Assembly (NCBI GenBank): GCA_963691655.1
Contig: OY829329.1
Span: 56,495,408 to 56,559,407, forward strand
Reading direction: 5' to 3'
Source: Toxonevra muliebris
Taxonomy: Eukaryota; Arthropoda; Insecta; Diptera; Pallopteridae
Length of the DNA: 64,000 bases
Translations under genes and position numbers: made by a program
Shown: one piece after another, positions 1-11,470 of the stretch
Layout of the letters: each line of letters begins with the position of its first letter
Numbering within the stretch: the stretch's first letter is position 1
Notes under the pieces: model-generated
Databases searched by the model: none
The model's input: only the letters and a program-made list of their open reading frames with translations
What the model was told of the DNA's origin: nothing

Positions 1-3000
1 TGCCCACATTAGAAATAGTTGAGCTTGTGGGCGTGGTTTCGTTGTACTTGCTGAAAGATATCCACCATTACTGCTATTTTGTGGCGATAGACTGCCACTA
101 CTACTGCTGCATGTGCTGACCACGCCGCCGCCGTTGTTGACGCTTCCGTTGCTACCATTTGTGATCAAGGGTTGTGTCATGTGATTTGTTACGGAACGCC
201 AAAATTCTTTGGGCTCCTTACCCTCCATTACTAAGGAACTTTCGCCCAGGAGAGAACCAACATTTTTTGCAACTTCACGTGCATCACCCGTTGAACTTTG
301 ACCACACCACACCCATACATGACTCGCCTTCACTACATAACATTCTTTGGAACTCATTGAAGTTAATGGGTATAGTTCAACAGCTTTGGAATTATAACTG
401 GCATTACCATAGATTTTCAAAACAAAATAGTCAGAGCTTGCTACAGGTGCTACTATCGTTTCCAATGTACTATTGATGTTTTCGCTTATGTTGTTATTAT
501 TAATGTTGTTGTTGTTGTGATGTAGATTCTTATCACTCTGTAGTATTATTAATTTACCATCGAAGATTTGCAAAAAGTGTGGCGTTTCATCGAACTCACA
601 CATCTGGACGAACATAACTTTTTCGTGGAGATTCTCAAAAGTATTTCTAGCGAATCGTTCACTTTTGAGAATTGCATCGGCATTAGCATCTGAGCCATTC
701 CATTGATAAATAATGGTATCGATGCCCATATTTTGAGCATCAGCGGGATTTGCTGAGGAGAGCTAAGGAGAGGGATAAATTAGGTAAAAAAGTACTGGAA
801 ATCGTTAATCAGAACTTACCGCGACCGTATACTGCACCACATAACAATGATTTGTGGTAAACATGACCGCTTTGGTGACAGGCATCGTAATTACTTGATC
901 TTTAGTAATGCGATAGATAATACGCTCACCGCTTCCGTCATCGATTAACTGTGTATCGGCTGCCATTCTTGGACGCTGACACAATGTCATGGAGTCAAAA
1001 CGGCCGAGTATGGTTGAAATCGGTTTCAACGATATATTCGATTCATTTACTGATTCGTTGTTCCAATTCGGAAATAGACGTGTGAACTCGATCGGTTCGT
1101 GGCCTTGAATCACGCGTATGACTGGTGTGGAGTAGGGATATTTTTTCTGTAAATGAGATTAATATAGAATTTACAATGAGGTAAAGTAATTTTTGCAATG
1201 ACACATATACATAAGTAATACACTCCAAAGAAAGATGGGCGATTTCGACAGGACAAGCTTCCAACATATTCGCAGATTCGCTTAAATGGAAATGTTTATG
1301 ATTCTTTTGTATTCGGTTGGGAATAGTCATTCATCTGCTCGGATAGCATGACGGCTTACACAATTAACTCGAAAATTCTGGACGAGGCTTCTGTCCAGCT
1401 CACCAGCCTTGTGAATAGAAAATCAGTAAGGCTGGTATGAGTGCCAGACGTGACAAAATGGTGGATATATTGACTAAAATGGTAACTGCAATGAGTTTTA
1501 CTGGCCAGTAGTCTGCCATTACACAATGGCTATTGGGAAAAATTCAAGAAAAGAGAGAAAGCATCTGTTAAGTCTACGGAAGTGGGAAATGAGGTCCATT
1601 GCAGTGCTCGTTACAGTAACAATTTTTTGATAAAATATGATTTGATTAAACTCGGCCAAACTAGGCTATGCTAATTTTCAAAAATTATGGGCAGATTTCT
1701 GGCTACCGTGTTCGAAGTTCCATGCGATTTCGAGCCTAAATGATTTTAACCTTCTGTGGGTTCTGATAGTATAGAATAGCGAGGGAAACTCCAGACGTTA
1801 CTTCTGACGTACTTAAACCTTTTTTTTTTGGTTTAAAGATTCAAACTATTTTTATATTTATATAAAAGGTGAAAGCTCTAGACTTAGAGCTAATTTAATA
1901 CCGATTAAATTAACCTTTTCTTAATGTCCTATCCTTACCTTCTTAACAAAAGCTCTACCATTTCCCATTGCACTGATGTTATCCTGGTGTGATGCCATAT
2001 TGCCAACCCACAACCAAATGCCCTGTGCATAACCATCCAAAACATACGCCGTACTTGAATCATTTAAATCCTCCTTTGTCGGTATGACCACATCCAATTG
2101 ATCCAAATGCAAACGTGTTCCCCTATAACCACATTTATAGATTTTCAATTTATTGCTATTTTGTTTTTCAATCATCGCTGATGTTTGACTGACAACACGT
2201 TGATTCAGTGGTAAAAACGAGTTCCAAATACTTTTCAGTTTATCCGGCATTAATTGTTCATAACCATCGTCAACAATAACTATTTCAATTGTATTTGTTT
2301 GCCGTTTCGCAGCCAATTCAATCGCATTGCGACGTTCCGCTGAGCTGCTCGAGCGACCAACCCATACGAATAGATATGTTTCGGTCTTTAAAAGCATTAC
2401 ATAATCAGAACCAAAATGTTCCCATGTAATATTTTCCAGTTCATTGCAACGCAACCATTTACGACCACGCAATTGATAGAGACGATTTGGTTCGGTTGAG
2501 GAGATTAAAGCGCTGGAACGTATACTAAATTTTTGAAAGAGATTTACTTATATAAAAATAAAGTTTTAAGAAAATGAAAATAAATCTCTACTCACTTGAT
2601 TCCTCTTTTGAAGTACGATAAAAATCGCGCACTCTCATTATCCTGTGTCTCACGATATTCCGTTGCGACATTACCGAAATACGTATCGAGTTCTTGTATT
2701 TTGTGAGCTACATTGGAACGTTTCTGTTCGGAGACTTTATCACCTAACCAAAAATGTATGAAACGCTCTAGAGTTGTGCCAGGTTTAGCTTCACGAGTCT
2801 ATTGAATATGTATGAATTTATTAATGTGTATACGAAAGTTTAGTAGATTCTAACTTACTATAGTATCCTGATTAACATAGGTTCCAACAAGACCTGCTGC
2901 ATATAAAATATACGCACAATCATCAACAAATGTGCCATATTGTGATTTCGATTCAGCCTCCAAGCGATCCTCTTCAATTTTCCAAATAAAAAAGCAAATG

Positions 3001-3068
3001 GCATTTTTTGCTATTTTACGAAATGATGCATCAACTTTAAGGTCCGATATGGAATTCGGACGAACTTC
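1..3068 (-). CDS. qua: Villin/gelsolin-family actin-binding protein, quail-like (partial, five exons)
   Basis: Five minus-strand exons join in frame with GT-AG borders: 3068-2859, 2798-2596, 2524-1939, 1146-820 and 762-1, giving 696 codons. Exon 1 carries gelsolin repeat 1 (IWKIEEDRLEAESKSQYG). Repeat 2 has FVWVGRSSSSAERR and VDDGYEQ. Repeat 3 has LKIYKCGYRG and IWLWVG and is followed by the linker KKYPYSTPVIRV. Repeat 4 has YQWNGSDANADA. Repeat 5 has VWVWCGQSSTGDAREVAKN. Repeat 6 has just begun (RPQAQLF) when the window ends, so its remainder and any villin headpiece are outside. Villin-type proteins bundle, cap or sever actin; Drosophila quail bundles nurse-cell actin. The last exon has an Asn/His-rich insert (about 478-535) and a Gly/Ser/Asn-rich linker (about 30-165). 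The start codon is not in these exons. The quail name rests on remembered similarity plus the neighbouring genes; flightless I and gelsolin fit less well. Confidence 0.88.
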
Positions 3069-3484
3069 CTATAAATAAAAAAATGTATTATTTTTGTTAT
3101 TATTCATTCAAGAGTTAGAAATAATGAATTATTATACTATAGTAATAGGTTATCACTGAAAAATATATACATAGATATATAAATTAATCTGTGACGACTA
3201 AAATTTCAATGTTAAAGTAAAGGTGCTTTCAATAGCATTCATTACCTTTTTCATTGATAATGAAATTTGCTAGTCACTTGCATTACGATTGTCAATGCAA
3301 AATCAATGTTAATGCTTTTATACTCAAATATTGTCGTTATGAGCGAGTATTATAATTATTTATCTATTCAAATTTAAAATGAATTACGTAGGTTGGTTTG
3401 GATGGGAGAAATGCTAACTTTTATGTGTAGTGTTTTTTATTGTAATTATTTTTCTCATATTTAAGCCACATTTATTTCAAGCTG

Positions 3485-3503
3485 TCTCTCTCTCTCTCTC
3501 TCT
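3485..3503. repeat. (CT)n microsatellite
   Basis: An uninterrupted CT dinucleotide run upstream of the quail-like exons. It has no coding role. Confidence 0.9.
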
Positions 3504-4416
3504 ACCAAATTCTTTGATTTACAATTTTAACATTTAGAACATCATGTCAATTTCTTGATAATTATAGATCATCTGTCAATCAATCCAACTGCAACTTGTC
3601 ACTTGTTCGTTATGCCTGCAACATGTATGTATTTAGTTACATCTGGACATAATATGATTGATGATTTAAAAATGTCATATGCAATAGAAATTGTTTATTG
3701 TATTTCCACTTTCATAAATATTGTGTGTACAGGTATATTTTCCATTCTTGTGATGTGTCATTTTGATATTAGTTAAAATAGCAGCGGAATTAAATGCTTG
3801 TCACACCAAGCATGAAATTCATGAAGTTGTTTTAATTTGCTACGCTCGAGTTAAATTTGGTAAACTACTTGTATGTATTTTATTGACAGGAAAGCAAAAC
3901 TATAAAAACAACTATATATGAGAACATGATATTGCAATTATCTGAAGCATGTTCCTTTTTCATTATTGTTAGTGTAGTTCTTTCTACAATTAAAATTATT
4001 GTCACCGCTTTTCCTATAATTTTCTAAAGTTTAAACGATAAAATATTGTACAACAGTAAGGTTTGTTAAAATTTTTTTACTATTAAAGAAGATCCAAGCA
4101 ATTGCTAGTTTAGATAAATAAATGTCATATTCTGTTAGAGGCATGATAAAATACCTAAGCCTGAGTAAATTGTTTTGAGTGACCTAACCATCCGAAATCA
4201 GTCTCCAGGCTCTTGAATGGAATCCACAAGACATTTGAAAACGGGGAAATCGAATTTGATGGAGACCTTATATTTCATAAAAAGAACAAAAGGTCATTCG
4301 AAGAATAATAAGAACATAAAGAGCGGATGATTATAGATAAAACTGAGGAGAAGTATACTACATATTTATTATTATTGATGTAATGTAAGGAGCCCAAAGT
4401 GGCAGGTATTGCGACC

Positions 4417-5292
4417 TTAAAGTTCTTTTTTGCTAGCCCCCAATTTAGGACATGAGACGCTCAACTGGCTTAGGTTGGGTTAGGTTGGAGTGGCTGTCGA
4501 GAGACACACTTAGGCCTGAACGACCCATTGCGATACCACATAGTTGGACCTACAGTTTAACGCCGATTCCGAACGGCGGTGTGGCAGTTTTTTATCAGCT
4601 TGGTTGTTTTGCCAATACCAACCAATGTGTGTACTTGTACACTATCTTATAATTCTCATACACTCCATATTGATAGTGAATATAAGAAAGTAATGAAAAT
4701 TAACCACCAGACGAAGACGGGAATCGAACCCGAACCTCCCAGATGAAAGTCTAGTGCACTACCCACTAGACTATCGAGGTCGTCTCAACTGGCTTAACGA
4801 TAGCACATCTTTTGTAAAAGAAGATTTTTTACCATTAGCTTGAAGAAATGGTTTTCTGAAAATTCCCCTTCTGAGCCCAGCCAAAGCTGAACAATTACAC
4901 AGAATATGAGTAATCGTCTCGTCATCTTCCAAACATAAACGACTCTCTGTCTCACTGGACAGTCCTATCTCATTTAGATGATATTTTCGCATAAAATGCC
5001 AAGACATGCTGGCCACTAGCGCTCTATGGTCCGATTTGGTGTACGAGATTGACTGATTATGGGTGAGAGACAGCGCTTTCGCTGGTCTGAGACCTGTAAT
5101 TAGACTCCAATGCTTTAGCCTTTTTTTTAGTCTATTCGTTAACAATAGATTTCTACGAAACTTAGCCAAGTCCACAGAAAGAATCGGTGCCAATGTACAA
5201 AGTCGATAAACGTTTTCTAGCCATTTCATCGTTCCCATCATAACTACCAATGTAACAGTGTCCATGTATCCAACAAAACGAAACTTTGTCAT
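4417..5292 (-). pseudogene. Non-LTR retrotransposon relic: C-terminal tail of ORF2
   Basis: The minus strand is open from 5292 to 4771 and contains CRLCLEDDETITHILCNCSAL preceded by HLNEIGLSSE. This is the Cys/His tail that follows the RNase H domain in several I-superfamily (I/R1-like) insect retrotransposons. The open frame is interrupted by a SINE at 4473-4783. Taking the SINE and one copy of its target duplication away, the frame would continue a short way to a TAA at 4417-4419. No endonuclease or reverse transcriptase domain is attached, so this is a 5'-truncated dead copy. The clade assignment is inferred from the motif spacing only. Confidence 0.7.
4473..4783 (-). mobile_element. tRNA-derived SINE, full length, with 13-bp target duplication
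   Basis: The head, read on the minus strand from 4783 to about 4711, is tRNA-like. It has an A-box (TAGTCTAGTGGGTAGTGC) and a B-box (GGTTCGATTCC within GGGTTCGATTCCCG), with a partly paired acceptor stem. The body of about 230 bp ends at 4473 in a CCAACCTAACCCAACC-type tail rather than poly(A). Both flanks carry the same 13 bp, CTCAACTGGCTTA, at 4460-4472 and 4784-4796, which is the mark of target-primed insertion. It sits inside the non-LTR relic. The body shares the end of its sequence with fragments at about 49884-49966 and, more weakly, 62656-62740. Confidence 0.85.
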
Positions 5293-7849
5293 GGATAGAC
5301 AAGCGCTGATTTTTATCTCTGAAGCTCACACATATGTATGTTAATAATACAAAATATGGAATTTCCTGAATGAAATTAAAAATAGAAAATGATTGGGCTG
5401 CTGAATTTTAATCTACGGGTGAAATCAAAGGAAATTGATTTAGAAAGGGAATCTAGAAAAAAGTTGTTTTTTAATTTTCACGTATTACCAAAATCGAAAC
5501 CCCTTGAATTTGGATCCAGTTGTAGAATGGGGTTATGATCAAGTGTAGTAATCGCGAGAGCTAAAATATTTCATAAATTATCATAAACTAAACCGAGGTT
5601 AATTTTTAGAGGATAGGAATGGTAACTTAGTGCATTGCATTTGCAATAACAATTTTTTCGTCATGCAATTCAATATTTATATAAATATGATTTAGAACTT
5701 ATGATACCTTTTCTTCAACACTCCTAGCTGCTATCTTAAACAGAAAGCGAAAATGCAATAAATTTTGTATATTGCACACATTAATATAAAAAATCGTGCA
5801 GCATGCGCTTTCCAAGCTGTTAACCGCTATAGAAATTGCAAAAACATCAACAACAACAACAACAGTTAATAGAAAAACTTCAGCCTAGTTTTCACTATCA
5901 CTTGCTCAGCGAAAATCGCATATTCAAAGTAGAAATGTAAAAAACGCGAATTAGCAATGAATTTGTTGTAAAACTGCTGCACGGTATAAAAAAAAAGCAA
6001 AAACAGCAACAACAGCAGCAGCAATTACCATTAAATTGCAATAAAAATCATAAAAAAAAAATAGTGCAACAGACGTGTTAAAATAAATATGTCACAAGTC
6101 ATTAAAAGCCAAGTAAGAGCAAGCTAATCTAAACCAAACTAACCAGAAGCAAAAGTAGAAAAGATAAAGAAAAAAAAAAAAGATACAGAGGAAGTTTTTC
6201 TTGGATGTGTAGTGGACATTGAGTAAAATTGTTAATGCAGTTGTTGTCATTCAAGGAGCTTCAGCTATAACATAAGTTTGATTTACTTGTGGCAATATCA
6301 GGAGTTATAGTAATTGATGATAATGGGTCTGCAGCAAAAGCTAATAACTTTCACATCAAATCTAAGCATTTAAAATGAATATGAACAAAAAGTGCATACA
6401 TATATGTTGACTGTCAACTAGATCCAATCCAACAAATTAAACAATTAAATAGAAAAACTTTACCATTTCTTTGGATGAGATCTCCATCACTTGCATGCTT
6501 TGTTTTGCATATACGTGTATGATATTGCTGAATAGTTATCGTTGCAATATAGTGAAAATAATAATTATTATATCTCCTTATCACAACAGCCTTGAACTAA
6601 TTCACTTTTTTGTCAACTTGTGAGCTTGGCTCTTGGCTCTTCGAATTGCAACTTTGCAACTTTTCGAATTTTTTAACGTTTTTCCTCGTGTGAATGGATT
6701 GATGATATGTATGTTTGTTTGTCAGTCTGTTGTATTAACTTTTTGTTATTTTTTTTGTGTCTTTATTGCACTTTTCAAACTTGTTTATCAATAGGTTTTC
6801 GTTGTTGTTGGAGTGGGTTTTTCGTTTATGATCGTCGTCGTTTGTGTGAGAAAGTGAAAAATCCTTTCCAAAATTATGCCAAATCGGAAAAAGTTTTTCT
6901 TTTTTGTGGCTTCTCTCTTTTTATATATTTTTTACTTGATTTTGCACTTGGTATTGATTGCATTGACTTGCAATTAAAAATATATTAATAAATAAAAAGA
7001 TGAATAAATTTTTGCAACTATATTTCGATTTTTAATTTTCAATGTTTTTTTTTTTGTAGTGTTTGTTGTTGACACTGTAAATTTTGAAATATAACTAAAT
7101 AATTACATTTCTAGCATAAGTAACTTGATTGTTATTATTTGTAGGCGTTGGAAAGTATGTGCGCATTAATCTTCCGCATTTAAAAGAAATAATAACCAAT
7201 CTAATTCTGAATTTATAGAAACCGTTAAAATTCAAAATAAAACCATGTATCTTATTAAATTATACACTTTAACTTTGGCCTTTCACTTCGTCGTCATATC
7301 ACATCACACTACATCACTGTACATCGTTTATCGTTTAAAATTTGCTCAATATTTATGCCATCAAAAGAAAGATATTGTTGTGTTGTGGTCGTCGTCAATC
7401 GCGATTCACCGCTAAATGAAGACTGTCTGTATTATTGTCTACCAGCGCGTTTATTACCAACTATACTACTAAACCAACTGTTGTCTGCCACAAACTTTGA
7501 ACAGCGTAAAAAAGCCAACATGAATGAAATTATCAGATGAGTGTGAAGAAAGAAAGAAATAAATAGAAGACAACAAACCAAAAACAATTGTAGTTATACA
7601 TATCTACTCGTGTATATAAAACATAATGATAAAAAAAAGAAATAATACATATCTACCAGTTAACGATTTTCCCCACATTTCATTGTGTGAGTTACAAGCA
7701 TTTTCCTGCATATTTTAGATTTGTTATTGTATCTACATACATATGTATGTATACTCATTGAAAAAATGTTATAGAAAATTTTTTATAAAAAGTAGTTTTC
7801 AATCATTAATTAATACTTGATCGAATTTTTTAGCTTACTTTCGATGATC

Positions 7850-8350
7850 GTTAGGCTACATTGGATTCAGAGAAGAGGAAAGGTAATAAAACCTAAGTCG
7901 GTGTGATCACAATCGACTAAAAACCCTATTACATAATTGTATTTGAAACCATTTTTTAATTTTAAAGGAATATTAAGAGAACAGTTAGTTCGCACATTGG
8001 GTTATGTTAGGCTCAGAGAAAACCTATAGATAATACAAACAATCTATGTCACCATGGGAGAGATTTAGCTCTTTATGATCACTAAAAAGTTAAAATTTTA
8101 ACAAAAAGGAGTAATTTTGTTTGAAACTATTCTTTGTTCTGAATGAATCTCAGTAAGTAAGTCGAAGAATTCCTAATTCTCTTAGTTCAAAAGTTACTCC
8201 GGTTACTCTCTAGATTATGTTCAGAGCAGAAGAACACGGATGATAAAACCTATGTTGTTATGGCATCTATTTTTTACCCATTATTATCATTTTATTAAAT
8301 AGCATACATTTATTTGAAACCATTCTGTAATCCAAGGAGGTCTGTTAGTT
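7850..8350. repeat. Three diverged tandem units of about 150-200 bp
   Basis: Units starting near 7850, 8003 and 8205 share a GTTAGGCT...TTCAGAGAAGA stretch, then a ...TAAAACCTA.GT stretch, then ATTTGAAACCATTCT. Similarity is partial and the unit lengths differ, so this is an old tandem duplication. No coding potential is seen. Confidence 0.5.
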
Positions 8351-9067
8351 TACTTTCTGTTTATTTTCGCAGTTCTTCAAACAGCCTATTTACCATATAT
8401 GTATCTGTTCGGGCTATTAGAACTATGAATTAGACTAGACTCGGCTATCAGATTATAAAATTCATACAAGAGATTATGGATTGCTTCATGCCCTGCAATA
8501 AATTAAAATCTTCTGCAACAATCAAGAATTATGATAAGTAATCTGAAAAGATTACCGCCTATGCAGAAAACCAGTTATTAGTTCAGTTAGAGTGTGGGGC
8601 TTAGCGTGTCAATTTTTTATTCCTAGCGTATATTGAAGGGAAGAAATTTGAAAATCCATTGTCTTTTCCTCTCAACCTCAGTCACAAACTCTGAAAAAAA
8701 CCGTGATTGGAACAAAGACTAGAATTGATCATTTTTTATTATCACATATCGATTTCTGGTTCCTACAGTAGTCATTCTAATTGTTTATATTGAAATTTAA
8801 GCTCAGAATTTTCCGCTTCCTTGACTGATTTTTTTTTAGTAGTATCATCAGCGCTGCGTTGGCCAGCGATATTCGTATGCTTTTGATTTCGGTTTTTATC
8901 ATGCGTCATATCATATTGTCCTATATAAGTATCTACACCAATCCTATTTATGATGTCCAAACCCTGGCATTAAATCCACGTTAATTCCAATGAAAAGTCC
9001 GACGAAAGGAAATGTCGAGCCTTGGAACCACTTCAATTTAGAATTTCGAAATAATATTTTTACATAT

Positions 9068-9731
9068 GAGCCGTTCACTGCACAAATCGATTAACTCCAC
9101 TTTTTGAAATATTTTAAATTTAAGTGTTAAAACACTTTTTATATATAGCTACAATTTTTGTTATAGAAGATTAGCAGGTAGACCACATAGTTTGAAAAAT
9201 GTGTATCAGCCTTTATTATATCCTAAAGATAAAACTAAAACAAGGTGGAAAAGGAGAGACAAACATGTGGCTATATATAAAGGTGAATGAAGAATAAATC
9301 ATTTGTGTAGCTGGTGAATTAATCATTAATAACAGAACTGATAAATATTATGTTTTATGAAAAACTAAACTGAAATTTTGGAATTAATACGTTTTCGCTC
9401 TAAGATACGGATATAATAACTAATATTTTCTATGGTTAAAAACTTTTTTAAGTTTGAACTTGGAGTTTAAAATTATCACTTTTTTCACTTCCCAAATCGA
9501 ATAACTCTCAAAATTACATGACAATTTTAACTTTACAGACGATTACTTTTTGGTTATTCTTTTTTATAAATTTAATATACCGTTATATGAAAGTTGCATC
9601 TGTATTTATGCATTCTACAATAACTATTTAAATTTATATTATAAAGGGGCTTTTAAAAATCAATGTACATTACTTTATCACATTTCTCAACTTGTTTTAT
9701 GGAGTTAATCAATTTGTGCAATGAACGGCTA
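9068..9731. mobile_element. Non-autonomous TIR element, 664 bp
   Basis: The 32-bp ends at 9068-9099 and 9700-9731 are inverted copies differing at three positions, with core CCGTTCA.TGCACAAAT and then GATTAACTCCA. The interior is AT-rich and encodes nothing. A third, weaker copy of the AAATCGA.TAACTC core lies at about 9494-9510. No clear target duplication is visible, so the superfamily is unassigned. Confidence 0.7.
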
Positions 9732-11305
9732 TAATTCCAAAACTTGAAGAACATGATTATCCAAAAAAAAAGGTAACAAAAAATGATTTTTGAGGAAATT
9801 TTTTGACAACTGCCCCTTTAAAAAAAAATTGAGTTCATATCCCGTAAGACCCGATTAATATACTCAGTTTCTTGAGGAAGATCACCTATTTCTCTCATGT
9901 TTTTTTAAAACAATTGTTTATTAACAACTAGAAACTTAAAGGGAAAACAGAGATGAAAACCAATATGTAAGTACTAAATTAGTATATAACAGTATATTAT
10001 GCTAAACCTTTCACTAATTTTTATGTTGAGCGTAAAGCATTTCGCTGCCTTAATTTTCTAAAGCCCTAACAAGCATTTTTCAAATTTTACAGGAGAAGCA
10101 AAAAACATTTTGGTGTTTAGGGTATTGCTTCGAAAATTTGTAATTTAAACTAAAAAAAAGATCGTAAGTTTTCGGTGTGGGTCTCTAAAACTTTCAGTAC
10201 AGATAAAAGTGAACACGTTTTATCATCATAGTCCATCAAAAACTCGATATTGAAAAATTTGATGTTAAGGCCTTTGCAAATTAAGGCAGCGATTTGTGGT
10301 GTGTATTTGTGGTCGTGATGCTGAAACGATCATGGTGATTCAATCAAGCATGCAATATTACATTCAACTTCTTTGGGTTTTTTGTTTGTTTTTTTGTTTG
10401 TTTGTTAGTTATTTGTCTGAAACAGTTTTATGATTGTTGTCGCTTGACATTTACTATAGCAGTATACACGTAGTATGTAAGACTTCGCGTTTCTGTCTCC
10501 AGTCGTGCGTTTGTTGGCGTTCCTCCTTGCTGCACTTTACTAGCGCACTGGCAAAACCTAAAATAAAAAATTGCACTTTGCATTTTTGCTTCTTTGCGAC
10601 AATACAATTAGTTGTATGTATGTTTTTTTCGTTTCATATTTTATGATATTTACAAACGCTTTTCTTTCACTCTTATTTTTGTTTTTTTTTTTTTTTTTGT
10701 TTTGTTTATCGGCATTTGAGGTTTGTGAGTTATTAACATTGTCACTTCTTTTCTTTGTTTTTTTTTTTGTGGAGTTAAGACGCAAAGTCTTTGGTCTTTG
10801 ATCTTTTTTTTAAATGCTTCACATATTTGCGATATTGTTCACTTAACACGCTTGTATCTTAACGTTTACATTTCACCTAGCGTATATTTTTTTAAACTTT
10901 GTTTGATGCTTTTGCTAGTTTTACTGTAGGTTTCATGTTTTAAATGTGACTTTTTAATGAATGAATGGGCTCTTTTTGCAGTTACTTGATATTGTCAATA
11001 TGCATTTACTGTGTGCTAAGTTGAATTCATTAGTAAAGTGGTTATTGACATTTGTAAAAATTATTTTATGAATACCTTGTCAATAGTATAGGTTTCAGGT
11101 AATGGCTGAAATATTGCAACTTGCGGTTTGTAAAAGAGAATAAAAATAAACATCTTATATACGATATTTACGGATTACAAAATTTTCGAAGGTATTGAAG
11201 AGTACAGCTTGCCCTATTAGCATTCATTTGGTTTATTATAGCAATAAAATAGTTTGAAATCAATTAAGTAAATTCATCATTTCAATAATACTTTAAGTCA
11301 TATTT

Positions 11306-11470
11306 AACAGGTTTAAAGTCAAAACGATACCAATCTATAAAGAGACAAGCAAATCAGACGGCCATTTCGGAATCCGCCACGATTCCTCGTCGGTCACAAA
11401 GTGCTATAAGAACTGCCACTAAGATCATGATATATTCTATATACATTGCTGCTGCTTTGACTACAAACGT
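11306..11470 (+). mobile_element. Degenerate copy of the ACAGGCTTAA-type MITE
   Basis: It begins AACAGGTTTAAAGTC and contains CAGACGGCCATTTCGGAATC and CGCCACGATTCCTCGTC, which match the cores of the copies at 18872, 50174 and (inverted) about 35900. The right end is eroded and its boundary is approximate. Confidence 0.65.

Noticed and set aside
4711..4783. Functional tRNA gene
   Set aside because: A and B boxes are present, but the acceptor stem is mismatched and the sequence is the head of a SINE with a target duplication.
6090..6115. ATG followed by eight codons and a GTAAGA donor after a CAA-rich leader
   Set aside because: It resembles a plus-strand first exon, but no downstream plus-strand exon with a recognisable protein exists before the dynein gene, so it is kept only as a remark.
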